From: Brachypodius melanocephalos
Taxonomy: Eukaryota > Chordata > Aves > Passeriformes > Pycnonotidae
Assembly (NCBI GenBank): GCA_013398615.1
Contig: VZSR01001479.1
Span: 14,219,064-14,283,063 of the forward strand
DNA length: 64,000 nucleotides
Reading direction: 5' to 3'
The notes beneath the pieces are model-generated. The model was given only the letters and a program-made list of their open reading frames with translations. It did no database searches and was not told where the DNA came from. Below are positions 39,145-50,900 of this stretch, one piece after another. The first letter of the stretch is position 1. Every line of letters begins with the position of its first letter. Position numbers and translations under genes: made by a program.

Positions 39145-39206
39145 GAAAAAACAACAAAAAAAACCCACAAAAACAAACAAACAAACAAAAACAACAATAA
39201 AACCCC
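39145..39206. repeat. A/C-rich (CAAA)n low-complexity repeat
   Basis: Interrupted copies of CAAA/AACAA on an A-rich background, including four CAAA units in a row near 39174-39190. Confidence 0.85.
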
Positions 39207-40767
39207 AAGGGAAAAACACAAGGGAGGGGTGAAACAACCTAAACCACAATCTCTTGGCTCTTTTTAAAAACTCTTTAAAAACAAAAGTTTTGCAACGAGT
39301 GTGTTACACTGTCTCTAAATAAATATTTGATGAGTGACTGAATGTTAACTACTAAGCATTGGTATTGGCTTCAGTATTGCAAAAATCTTCAATCACACTT
39401 TCCCTTCTCTCTGGACATTCATTCAGCGTGCAGAGCTTTTGCTCTTGATGATATGATTCCTCTTCCTCCTCTGCGGTGATAACTTTCTTGGAGATAGGTG
39501 ATAATGAGCACTAAAAACATTGCTACAAATCTGGGCTTTTAAAATCCACCTAGAGGAACGTTTCCCCTTCCCAGCTTCTAAACGTTCTTGTTCCTGTTGC
39601 TGGCTTTGAGTAAAACGTGCCTTTACTGACCTTGCATCCACATCTCCCCCTCAGAGCTGCTGCCAGGGAAGCAGCAAGAGGGTGCAGACCTCTTCTGCCC
39701 AGTGCTAGTGCTGACAGCTCCTGTGGGTGATACAGAGTGTGAGGTGAACAGGATGAAATGGAACAGGAGGCAATCATCAATATTACACCTGTAGGGTGCT
39801 TAACTTCCAGAAACACTGCAAAGGAATTTATAAAAATTAAGTGAAGGCTGCATCCACTTCATACTTCATTTTCATTACATTGGACTTTACTGCGTTTTAT
39901 ACCAAAATGCATCCATTAATAGACAATATTCCTAGATTAACCTCCCTCCTCTTCAGGATTTTTCTTAGTATGCTGGAATCTTGTTTGCGTTCTACATGAT
40001 GAGACAGAGTCCTGCTTAGCAGATGTGCTCAGCTTTTACTGTGTATGGACCAATTTTAAAAAATGCCCGTCTTGGAAGCATAGTATTTCTAAACACTAAG
40101 ATATTGAGGGTCAAGAGGAAAACACAAACCCTTTCTCCATTTAACAAGCTGAATTGTGTCTGTTTTCTCCCTAGTTTCATGGCTGAACTTTCCCAAAATT
40201 TCAAAATTATATTTTCCAATATCATGGAGTGTTTCTGTGTACTTCATAATGAGTTTTCTTTTAAATCTGATTTTATAGCAACACACTTCTGTGTTAATTA
40301 GACTTTGTTTGACCACCTTTCCTTGGGTTAGGCCTAAGACATCCTCAGTATGTCATTTTGAAAAAGGCAAAGAGATAAGCAGAGTAATTTTAAGCCTTTT
40401 AATATTTACTGGTACATTCCCAACATTTTGGCCATCATGTCTTTTTTTTCATGAGTGTGATGGCTGAAACGTCTGGAATGTGTCTGTAAGTAATCAATGC
40501 CTCAAAATGCTGGGGCTTATCTGTAAGCCTTGCTTGAAGGTGTGCATTCAGTATTTGGAAGCTCTCAGAAACATCTTAATGTCTCATTCCCCCAAAATAA
40601 CATTTTAGACTGGCCAGTCCAGGATATCATATAGACTTTGTGTATTGCTTTCTGCCTAGGGCAATGGGCAGTGCTGCCACAAGATATGCTTTATATCTGT
40701 TTATTTATGTGTAAGGGCAATCTATGTGTCCTGTTTTATACTACATATATGTTGGTGGTGGTTTTGC

Positions 40768-40810
<43 letters not shown>
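40768..40810. repeat. (TTA)n microsatellite
   Basis: About 14 uninterrupted copies of a TAT/TTA triplet, followed by six C. The purity suggests that length varies between individuals. Confidence 0.95.
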
Positions 40811-40811
<1 letters not shown>

Positions 40812-43800
40812 CCCCCAAGGTTCAGGCTTTTTTTTAATATTTCCATCCGAGTAGTCCCTACTTTCTCTCGTAGACCTTCTGTATTCTATCCATGCTTGAT
40901 AAACATCCCTTTCCCCCTGCTAACAAATTAACCCAATGTTTGAAATTTTACTGTCTCGTTTGCTATCGTGCTTAATAAATGTTCTGTGGCTTTAACTCAC
41001 CCTGGTATGAGTAAGTGAAGAATCCTGACTCCTTTCTCCAAAGGATCAGCTGTGTTGAATAACAGGGCTCTCTTTTCTCCCCTTCCTTTCCCATCATGTC
41101 ATTATTTGTTATTACAAGCATCAGCTTTTTGCTTTTGCAGTATTGAGGAGCCAGAAAAAGAAAGAAACCAGACAGGGATTATTAATGAAGCTAAAACACT
41201 TGATCCTCTCAATAATCTGTTTTTAAGAGCTGCTTTTAATTTTAAAAATTATGCGTCCCCTGCAAGAGATGTAGTATCCATGTTTTCTTCTGACTACTCT
41301 GGAGCATTAATTGCTGAGCAGTGTCAGACTTCTGTTTTCCCAATACTCTCCGGTCAGTAGAGGTGCCAGCAGCATCCATATACAAACCGGAGTACGAGAA
41401 GTGCTTTCACTCCGCTGAGGACGGCTATGAGCATTCAAACTGGTGTAAGTGCTGATTGGGATGGCTGATTACACACATATGCATATCCTCGAAAAAAACA
41501 ATGCAGCATAACTGGTCCTGAATCACTGGTGTGTTTCAGAACAAGTGGCAGTAATCAGGAGCTTACCAGCATCTTGTTTGGGTGATGAGGTGTTCCCCGT
41601 GAGCACCAGGGGCTTGTCCCTACCCTGTGCAGATTTCCTGGCTTGTCAGTGTAGTTGGAACTTCAGTGCGGGCTGTGAAAGTTGCTCTCACACCACCGGG
41701 GTTTTGTTGTAAGTCTCTCCCCAAGGTTTAGTCCTGACACAGCTGACATAAACCGGTCCCCTCTAGACTTGAAGGACCCTTCACAAACCCATCTGATACC
41801 AATGAAGATGTCAATGACTTTTCAAATACATCACCTGAGGCTCCTTTTAGAAATTAAAAACTCTGTGTTCCTAGAGCATCTCCAGAATAATTCACATAGG
41901 AACGTGAGTCATCTTCTCCAATATTTTCCAGAATGGAATGGACAAGACACAGCAGCTTGTATTTTCTCTGACCAGTAAAAGTAAAGAAGTCCCATCTGGT
42001 ATATTGATCCTGCTGAAATCTTTGATGGGGGGAGGAAAAAGATGAGTGAACCCTTGTAAAGTTCAGCTCATGAAGTCTCCTGAGCACTTTGTCCCCTTCC
42101 ATGAGATTTTATCTGAGTTCTATCTACTAAGCAAAGTGTAAAACGTGGCAAATGCAAGGTAAAATGTAAGGAGTAACATAGGAATATGAAATAGAAAGAG
42201 CCTTTACAACGGTGATAGTAATAGAGGACAAAGTGTGATTATTGTTATTTTAAGGCTTTGTTTGGCTTTTGTGACAGCTGTATCTCCTGTGGTTAAATAG
42301 TGCACATTTGTAGAGTAAATTGCTCACTAATGGTTTAGTTCCTATCAAACCTTCTGAATAGTTTAAGGTTAGAAAAATTCCACGTTATGGTGGGTACTGC
42401 TGTTAAAAAATATTGACTCACCATAAAGAAAATTAAAGTAGTAATGAAACACATTTGAAAATTAAATTATGTGATCCTCTCCACCGTTTTCCAGCAAGCC
42501 TCCTGAAGATGCTGTGGAGTCCCTTATCACCACAGAATGCATCTAGTAAATTGACAGTGATAATAAAGATACATTTGATCTTCCCCTCCCTGAACAGTCC
42601 TGGGAAAGAGAGTGAATTAATAACTAAAGTAAGCTCTAGAGGCCAGGCCATTATTTTTCTTCACGTTCAAGATGCTCAAGATTAATTTCTGGCTCATTTG
42701 CCAGAAATAGTAGTATAGGCAACTTCAAGAACTGAAGCTATGAGGGAGCTGTAAGAATCACTCAGTCTTGCTTGCTTCATCTCCCTGACGCAGCAGCAAG
42801 ATTCCTGTTTTTCTGGGCACTGGCCTGTGCCGAAGCTCACCAACCTGTCTGTGCAGAGGAGGGCTGGACAGGTGGTGGCTCTTGAGGGGCACTCAGATGT
42901 GAATTCTGCCATTGTCAAAGCACCTTCAGGCCCTGTTGGCCAAGAGAGTGAGAGGTTTACACTGTTAATCAACTACACTGTAGGCAGAGCCAACAGGAGT
43001 TTGGCCAATGAGCTGGATGTGAAATAATTAAAATTTACTGAGTGGTTTAGATTCAGTCGGTTTGAATGCTTTTCTTGTCTGATTTTTGAAGACAAGTTGT
43101 TTATCCAAGTGAAGTGTTTTAAGATACAGCAAGGAGCATTGACATCAGCAGAGATCAATGGAGGATGAAGAGGTCTATTTAATTTAGGAAATGAGTGACT
43201 TGGGTCTTTGATCCTATTGCATTCTCGTATTCCCAGGAGGTTAAATTTAGTCCTGCATACACAAATTCTGTTTGGCTAAGTTTACTTAGGTTTTAAATAT
43301 TTGTGGGTTTCTTTTGTTTAGGTTCTCTTGTATAACAAGAAAAAACCCCGAAGTGTTACCACATAATTAGGCTGTTGCTGTGTAAGCATGTGTAGCTCTT
43401 TTCAGACTTGAGAGCAGAATATGCAAATTCAAACCCAAACGCATTTCTTTAAACTTTCATACTGTATAAAAGAAAAGGAAAACACCCTCTGACCCATTGT
43501 ATACAAACCAGCCTCTGAAACGGCAGAGGGAAATGGCTCAAATTTGAATTAGCAAGAAATAAGTCTTGTTTGGCTCATATTGCCTACAGTACTTCCATCT
43601 TCCAGAAGTAAAGAAAACCTCGTGCAGCCTAATTGCAAAGGTGTGCATTTGGTTCAAGACATAAAAATGGAAGGTAAGCCTAAGAGAACATGAGGATAAG
43701 GTGAAGTTTCTACCATGCTGAAAGACAGTATCATGAAAAATTCTCATAATCCCTTGTCTAGGAAGGTTAGTTGCTTTGGTGTAAAATAAACAGAAATCAA

Positions 43801-44325
43801 AGTGAGAGGGTTTTTTTATTATTTACATTTCTCTTAACTGCAGCAAGACATAGCAGGTGCTAGCATGAGATGAGCTTCGGTGCTTCTTGCCACAGACTCG
43901 ATTCACCGTGTGTCATCAATCACGAGTTTTAAAAGTGCCTGAATTGAAATGTGCCTTACGACACAGAAAATAAAATCGAAAAAACAGGGAGAGGAAGGAA
44001 GTCCCATCAGAGAGGCAAAAGTACAACCCTTGCTTCCTTGCACATCCCTCTGCCCCCAGCCGCCGCCACACTCCTCTCCTCCGTGCGCGACCCGGGTCGA
44101 GCTCAGCCGGGCCGGAGCGGGGCGGCCCGCACGCTTGCGACGGCTCCGAGGCCTCGCTCCAAGCCCGCACCGTCCTTGCGGCTTTTATTTTCGTAATTTT
44201 AAATTTATTTTTTTAACACCTCCCGCCTCGGGTTGAACGGGGGTCGCTCCAGGGAGCGAGCGCGGGGCGGTCCCCGCTTTTGCGGGAGCAGCGCTCGGGG
44301 CCGGGGCAGCGCCGCAGCTGCTCCT

Positions 44326-44608
44326 NNNNNNNNNNNNNNNNNNNNNNNNNNNNNNNNNNNNNNNNNNNNNNNNNNNNNNNNNNNNNNNNNNNNNNNNNNN
44401 NNNNNNNNNNNNNNNNNNNNNNNNNNNNNNNNNNNNNNNNNNNNNNNNNNNNNNNNNNNNNNNNNNNNNNNNNNNNNNNNNNNNNNNNNNNNNNNNNNNN
44501 NNNNNNNNNNNNNNNNNNNNNNNNNNNNNNNNNNNNNNNNNNNNNNNNNNNNNNNNNNNNNNNNNNNNNNNNNNNNNNNNNNNNNNNNNNNNNNNNNNNN
44601 NNNNNNNN
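44326..44608. other. Assembly gap (run of N) inside EPAS1 promoter
   Basis: 283 consecutive N lie between two very GC-rich flanks. Gaps like this are typical where short reads fail in GC-rich promoters. The missing sequence may include proximal promoter elements or part of the 5' leader. The long open frames that appear to cross it on the minus strand are artefacts of unread bases and low stop-codon density. Confidence 0.98.
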
Positions 44609-44686
44609 CGGCGGGGCCGGGCCGTGCCGGGCCGGGTCCCGGGCGGAGGGGCCGGCCCTGCCCCCGCGGCCGGCGGCGGCCCAAGG

Positions 44687-44692
44687 TTTAAA
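44687..44692 (+). promoter_or_regulatory. TATA-like element TTTAAA upstream of EPAS1 leader
   Basis: TTTAAA sits inside otherwise GC-rich DNA (ccaaggTTTAAAgtgag), and a GGGCGG Sp1-type box lies near 44640. If it directs initiation 25-30 bases downstream, the cap would fall near 44717-44722, placing the IRE about 75-80 bases into the mRNA. CpG-island promoters often lack TATA boxes and use several starts, so this is only a candidate. Confidence 0.35.
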
Positions 44693-44959
44693 GTGAGAAC
44701 TTTCTGCGGGCGGCGCCGTGCTGCACAGCCTCGTCCCCGCGTCGCTCCTGTCCCGCCGCAGCAGCCGCCGCCACCACCGCCTCCCCCGGGCGGGCCGTAC
44801 AATCCTCGGCAGTGTCCTGAGACTGTACGCCCGCCTCGGGGGCGACCCGGCCGAACCGGACCCCGCTCCCCGCCCGCCGAGCCCCGCGTCCCGCGGGCAG
44901 GTGCTGAGCGCGCCCCGGCCCGAGAGGCGGCGCAGGAGCCGGCAGCAGCCGCCGCCGCG
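44693..44959 (+). other. EPAS1: EPAS1 5' untranslated leader (approximate 5' end)
   Basis: This GC-rich leader precedes the EPAS1 start codon. It contains no ATG in any frame from about 44700 to the start codon, so scanning ribosomes would meet the main AUG first. It holds the iron-responsive element at 44797-44828, a CCGCCACC-rich stretch just before it, and a GCAGCAGCCGCCGCC stretch just before the AUG. The transcription start is not visible from sequence alone. The left edge given here is simply the base after the TTTAAA element and could be wrong by tens to hundreds of bases. Confidence 0.6.
44797..44828 (+). promoter_or_regulatory. EPAS1: Iron-responsive element (IRE) in EPAS1 5' UTR
   Basis: The hairpin can be drawn by hand. 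The apical loop CAGUGU is at 44810-44815. The upper 5' arm CUCGG (44805-44809) pairs with C, C, G, A, G on the 3' side if one U (44818) is left unpaired. An unpaired C sits at 44804. The lower arm G-U-A-C-A-A-U (44797-44803) pairs with A-C-U-G-U-A-C (44822-44828), with one A/C mismatch. The unpaired C five bases before a CAGUGN loop is the defining IRE signature, and the extra unpaired 3' U is the feature known from mammalian HIF-2alpha mRNA. IRP1 binding there is known to repress HIF-2alpha translation when iron is low. The position, 131 bases before the AUG, fits a translational-control IRE. Whether it lies close enough to the cap depends on the unmapped start site. Confidence 0.93.
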
Positions 44960-44985
44960 ATGACAGCTGACAAGGAGAAGAAAAG
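44960..44985 (+). CDS. EPAS1: EPAS1 (HIF-2alpha) coding exon 1, partial gene
   Basis: The exon reads ATG ACA GCT GAC AAG GAG AAG AAA AG and then GTGAG. It encodes MTADKEKK plus the first two bases of an Arg codon, which I recognise as the start of vertebrate HIF-2alpha. The family protein is a bHLH-PAS transcription factor that pairs with ARNT in the nucleus and drives hypoxia genes. In this family exon 1 codes only for this short basic leader, and the bHLH domain begins in exon 2. The start context GCCGCCGCG-ATG-A has G at -3 and is strong. The frame stays open upstream, but no upstream ATG exists in the leader. The donor at 44986 gives a phase-2 intron. Independent support comes from the HIF-2alpha-type IRE 131 bases upstream and from the surrounding CpG island. 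Everything after residue 8 lies beyond the window, so no domain can be checked here. Confidence 0.95.
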
Positions 44986-47900
44986 GTGAGGGGCCGCGGG
45001 CGAGGCGTCGGGCTGCTCGGGCCGCCGCGTCCTCCTCCTGCGGCTGCCCCTGTCGGGCAGGGGCCGAGGGGGCACTGCCGGCGGGACGGCGCGGCCTCGC
45101 CTCCCCTCGCCGCAGCTCCTGAGCGAGGGCTCGACCCGGAGCCTTTGCGGGGAGCGGCTGCGGCTGGAGTGAGTTAGTTCGCCCAGCCCGGGCGGGGAGA
45201 GGGGCAGGGGAGCAGCGCCGCGCCCCTGCGGGGTAACCCGCGCTCCACCCGGGCAGCGCCGGCCCGGGAGCTGCCCCCGCCGGGCGGCACCGCACCCGGG
45301 CCCGGCCCGGCGAAGCGGCCCCGGGCTGCGGGCAGGTGCACCTGGCAGGCAGGGCCAGCCAGCCGGTGTGCGGCCACTGTCGTGTGCGCCGTGGCAGGGC
45401 TTGGTATCAGCGAGGACAGAGGCAATAGGAAACTATTTTTCAGTTGAGGACGGGGATTTTGAAGGTAGCAGCACTCTTAGCAAAATGTGTTTCATAATTA
45501 AAGTCGCGCGGATGAAATTGCCAGGCTGTGTAAATATTTCGACACCTCCTCGCTCCGGTCCGAGACGCTGGCCGAGGTGCACCTCCCGCGGTTCATGGAG
45601 CTCCTCAGCGGGTTTCCCCGGAGGGCCGAGAGCTCCAGGAGTGCCCAGCACTTCGTTTGTTGCTGCCCTTCGAGAGTGATGTAAAGCTAGACAGTCTCAC
45701 ACTGCCAAAGCGACCCTTCCAGAGGGAATCCAAATTGGTTTTGTAGTTAATCAAAGAGTGTGTTTTCTTGTTGGTTCTTGAGAACAAACGTCAAGATAAA
45801 ACTCAGGTGTCTATAACACAAGTTACAGGTGGAGATTAAGAGAAGAATTTCCTACTTGTTGCTCCAAAGTTGTAAACAATTCCTGTGGATGAGCGAGGGC
45901 ACGGACATGGGGAAAACTAAGCAAGTGAATAAAGATCTATGAAGTTTAGTAAAAGGATACATATTCAGCCTGTTTTATACAGCAGGCAATCACAAGGATC
46001 CGTCGATTATCAGCACAGGTTTCTGTTCTGGCTATAGATTCTCTTTATGTGTGGTTTACAGACTGAGAATTTTATGTTGCTATTTGTTGTGCTTACTATC
46101 CAGTTGATGATGCAGTAAACTTTAACCCTGGGTTTTTGTTTGTATAATAGCTCCTTTTTTATTGAGTCACCCTGTGAGGATGTAATAGGGGAGATATAGT
46201 AGTGTAAATCATGCCTTTTCCATGTAGTTCTGTTTTCCTCAGTTTAGCAGACACTGACGTGTTAAGGTTAAACAGTTGCCTCAAGTGCATTTTGTTGTAG
46301 GTAGAGTGCAGGGTATAAAATATACATAAATTCTGTGTCTTACGCTGAAAAAGTAAAAAAATTATTGTACAGTACGATGTAGTTAGAAAAATATGTTTAT
46401 AATAGTTTATAAGGCGAGAGGATGAAATAGTGTATATGTTGGAAACACACTGCATTCATTGTATCACCTCTTTTTAATGGGGCACTCTTAATCTCTTCAG
46501 TTTTAACCTCTTACTTTCAAGCAGAATGAGGGATTGAGCGCTGTCTAATCTTGCAGGACAGCACACTGAAGTGGTTTGTGGAAATACTGTTCAGATCCAA
46601 CATGGGCTACACAGGAGTGAGGTCTGAACCCTGATCCTGTCTCCGTCACTGGCTTTAAATATTGTGACATTCAGTGACAATTTTTCTGTTTCTCTCAGAA
46701 GTAGGCTAATTGTTATCTGGTTCATGGGATTGTTGCGTAAATTAATGTTTGTGGAAGAACTGGGAGAGTGTCATATGAGGGCTTTCAGATAGCTGGCTTG
46801 TGCCCCCCATCAGTGTGCTGTGGATATCCCTCCTGGGGATGTACCCTATGTATCCTGTTGAAACAAGAGAGTTTTGCTTTCTTAATTTTCCAGTACTGTT
46901 GTAGAGTATGTTTATTCCTTGAGTTCGACAGTTACTGTACTGCTTGCTTGATCCAGATATGCAGCTAGGATCTCTAACCTAACTTGCTAATAGCGTTTAT
47001 AAATCACTTTCATGGACAAAAGGTGGGGTGGTGTTACCAGATTTCCAGGCAGCTCTGAAACTATGTTGAAGAGCAGTTCTCTTACTGTTAAACAAGTGTT
47101 CTAAGGAAGATAATCTTTGATTCTCTTAATGGTCCATTTAAGTTGAAGAACGTCATCAGGTCCTCATTTGAAGCTGTTTGCCAGCAGAAAAGAGCAGTTG
47201 CTTTGTTTGGAGCAAATGTTATGGCACCTTCAGTAGTCTGATTTCCCACACTTAAAGTTAGACTAAGATACAGAGCTGACATTAATATGATTGTTCTTTT
47301 AACTTAATTTTAAAAATTATCTGCACCGTCTTAAATACTCTCTTAGAATGCTGGCAATTAGAAACTGGGAGAGGGGGGAGTAAAAGGACATAACACATTT
47401 TAGCAAAATAGTAAAAGCTAAGGGAAAGGTATCTGTGAACGCTGTGCAGTGCAACAAGTAGTAGGTAAGTCCCAATGTAATTAGAGCAGTCAGATACAAT
47501 ATCTTGATGTGGTTTTTAATGATTTGCAAGACACAGTTATTTTGTTAGGAAGGGATGCTGTGTTAAATGAATGGTTCTGGATGGACAACAGTGTGTCTGT
47601 TGAGAAAAGTTTGAAACCAGGCTCAGGACAAGCCAGGTACCACTGAGAATGATGCACCATTTGGCTTCACCTTTTCAGTTGTGTTGTTACTTGGGGAATT
47701 CTGTGTTTATCTTCTGTGTTGTATGAAAAATAAACCAATTTTGCAGCTCAGGGTTTCTGTGCTAGTGGTCCTCATGTTATTACACAATATGTTTTCTGAC
47801 CATAACCATGTAATGTTACATAAATCTGTTTAACTTTTTCTGGTCCAGATAGTAAAGAAATGGGATTGCCCCCAGTTATTGTCCAGGTAATAGACTGGTT

Positions 47901-50900
47901 TCATTTACCCTTTTATTTGGGCTTTATTTGATGTTGAGCCCCTCTAATGAGATGCTTTGTGCCTCCATTTTCACTGACCTTTTCCTTACGAGAGTCATTT
48001 TGCCAAGCTGAGGTCACTCTTGGCTGCCACTTCTCAGGATGAGGAAACTATCCTGATGGCACAGCTCTCCAGAGCTCAGGTAGTTGCTCACTCATAATGG
48101 ATATAATTTGGATGTCGGGAAATGTGAGCATTTGGATGTGCCAAGGTGTTAAACTGCAGATTTCAAGAAACACAGTCTCAGTTTTGTTCTCCCCAGTACG
48201 TTTTCCGTGTGTCACTGTTGCCAGGTATACTCTCTATTGCCTGTTATTCCATGATGGTGGTGACAGATGATCTTGTCCGTTCTCTTACCAACCCAGGCTG
48301 GTTCTTATACTCTTTTAAACCTCACTTTATGTGCTTTAGCTGATGGAGCTTTGAACACTTTCCTTTGCAGACTATTTCACAGATTACTCAGCTTCATTAA
48401 AAAAACCTGTTCAAGTTTTATTATTGCTCAACATCTCCCCATGCATAGCCCACATATTTTGTTTACGTCTGTTTGCTTCTGTGTTCACATCTGCCCTTGC
48501 AGTTTTTCTTATTTGGTGTTATCAAAAGGAAATGTGATCTTCTGAATTCCTGGTGAACAATCTGTTGAAATTGGCTGTTTAGCCCATACTTATGGTGTGT
48601 TAACATTAAGCAATTCCTATTTACGTTTCAGCACCACAAATTCAGGCACTTCATAGCTTGCAGGTCATCTTGAATGATCCTGGCCACTTTGTTTTTGCCC
48701 CTTCTGTTTCTGTACTCACTGCCCCTTCTGCATTTCTACGGATGTCTGCCTTTTCTACCAGAGGGTGGCCCAAGGGTACAGGAATGAGGAAGAACAGGCT
48801 GCACGCCTGCCCCCGGCTCTGCCTTTGCCTGCAGTGACATGGAGCAGAGCTTGGGCTGGGCTCCCTGCTTGGTGACCTGGCCTGCTTGGGAGCTCTCGCC
48901 TTCTGCTGCCCAGCTCCTGTAGTTTCATCTCGATAGAGCCAAAGTGTTTCAGCTTGATGAAGACCGAATGGCTTTTGCTGTGGGAATGGTGTGCAGTGTG
49001 AATGCCTCCCGGTGTGTACCATCCTCCCAAAGTGATCCGGGCATCTGAGGATTTGCGTTTTGCAGGGATACTCCAAGGGATTGCTCCGCTTGTGTTTAGC
49101 GTTTAGTCCTAGAGCAAGTTAAAAATCTGTCACCCCTTCATAAACACAATCTTTGTGTCATGTCCTTTTCTCTGCATCTTCTGTCACATTTATCTTGTGT
49201 GGGTCATTGGGAATGTCTTGCATATTTCAGGGATTCTGCTAATTACCAGTTTTGCGTTTATGCTGCGAATTCAGGAAATCCATCATGAGTATCAAAAATG
49301 GATCTCTCTATATCTTTATCTAATTTTTTTTTTACTATGATGGATCCATAAACATAACATAAGCATTAACGTTAACACCATCATTTTTGTTTTCAGGTTC
49401 CAAGCAGGAGCTGCTGTTAGGTGTGGTGGGGGCAGACCTCTTCAAGCATTAAACTTTTTTGCTATTATTAGGCTAAACATTAGAGTAAGGAAACGAGCCA
49501 TACAAAGGCAGATTGTATTTTAAAACAATTTAAATACATGGAATGGATTTATTCTAGTAAAGCTATTGGTGAAATGCTAATGTGTTAATTACTCCAATAT
49601 TCATAGGGACATTTATATCATAATAGTTATAAATAGTTCTAGTAGCTGGCACCAGGTTGTCAGAGCCCTTCTCTTAAATTAAGAGAAGATGCAAGTGTGA
49701 ATATTATGCATCTGGCAGGTTTTTTCTCATTTATCATTCTTGTGCTCAGTTTGCTTAAAATGCATATAATAAAGTCGTTATCTGGTGAGGCTAAAGCCTT
49801 GACGGCTTATATTTAAAAAAATAACTTCTTACATTTACAGAGCTACTTTTCATGGAGACTCTTTGTGAAATCTATAAAATGGGAAACTATTTTACTGTGC
49901 ATTTGGAAAGTAGCTTAATAAACTACAGTAGGCTAAGTGGCTGATAAATAACTAGTGTTCCAAAGTAACTCACTTAATTATGCTCTTTACTTCTTGAGCT
50001 CAAATTAATTATGATTTTGATTCTTTCCTCTGTGACTTTATTTAGGTCTAGAAAATTTAGCTGGAACAAAGTCTGCCATAATAAATTTTGATTAAATGGA
50101 CACATTTGGGCCTGAAAACAGTTAGACTTGTAATTTAATTTACTTGACAGTTGTTACAGAGCGTTTGAAGTTGGATAGCATCTCCATTATGCTTCTCTGT
50201 CCATTGCTTTACGTGACACAGCAAATATTTAATATTTATCCTATAGAAACTCATCAAATGTTTTGCCAGACAAGAAGCAAAGTTGCTTTAGTTGAATTTT
50301 TGTGTCTGATCTTCAGTCAAAGAAGTGCCCCGGTCTTGACCCTTTCTTTGCGTGCTAATATGTGGAATCAGCAGTTTTCTTTGATTTAGGGGAATGTATA
50401 GGGTGTTGCCTCCAAGAAGATTGTCTGAAAAATTCAGAAACTTTACACATACTTTATGTTAGCCTGTGGGTGGACGATTAATACTGGCTTATTGCAGCTT
50501 TATGAACAAATTCTGTGCATTCGGGCAGGAGGAAAAACCACTTTTTTGTTTTGTTTGTGCTCTCAAGTAGGAGAAAACCAGGATAATACAGCTCCTCAGT
50601 GGTTTCGATTCCTAATGTAAATGTGTCGAACCACCCCCCAAGTTACAAGTGCTGCTTCATTCTGCTCTGTATGTATTTATTCACTGTTTTGCTTTCAAAC
50701 AAACATTAAGTAGCATGTGTTTTAATCTCAAGTGTTTGTGGAAAATCTGTAGAACCAAACTGACTGTTTGGTCAAAGACATTTCAGCAGCATTTTGGTGT
50801 TTCCCACAAGAAACATCTCTCAAACTGGGTCTTGCCTGTGCCTGGCTATTACTTCAGTCCCTACTTCTTGAAGCATGTCCCTAAAGCCCAGCTTTGACCT

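Larger units (their letters stand above)
33237..44039. other. Intergenic DNA upstream of EPAS1
   Basis: This is the distal promoter region of EPAS1. Contents: a protein-like open segment after a good splice acceptor (33392-33568), AT-rich repeated ATAACCTATTTAATA at about 34123-34162, a 9-bp inverted repeat TTGTCACCT/AGGTGACAA at 38729-38751, the CAAA-rich tract, the (TTA)n microsatellite, and a short open segment ending near a GTAAGT at about 41435. No gene is identified. Confidence 0.55.
44040..45620. promoter_or_regulatory. EPAS1: CpG island covering the EPAS1 promoter, exon 1 and start of intron 1
   Basis: CpG dinucleotides become dense from about 44058 (CCGCCGCC) and remain so until about 45370, with a final CpG-rich patch at 45502-45610. 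Flanking DNA is AT-rich and CpG-poor. The island contains several GC boxes (for example GGGCGG near 44640) and an RCGTG hypoxia-type core on the minus strand at 44129-44134. It also contains one odd AT-rich run at 44182-44217 and a 283-base sequencing gap. It is the only strong CpG island in the window, consistent with one regulated promoter driving EPAS1 to the right. Divergent antisense transcription is possible but not shown. Confidence 0.9.

Noticed and set aside
44185..45295. Long minus-strand open frames (up to 360 codons) across the CpG island
   Set aside because: They run through the N gap, contain only low-complexity Gly/Pro/Arg/Ala sequence, and overlap each other in different frames. 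Low stop-codon density in GC-rich DNA explains them.
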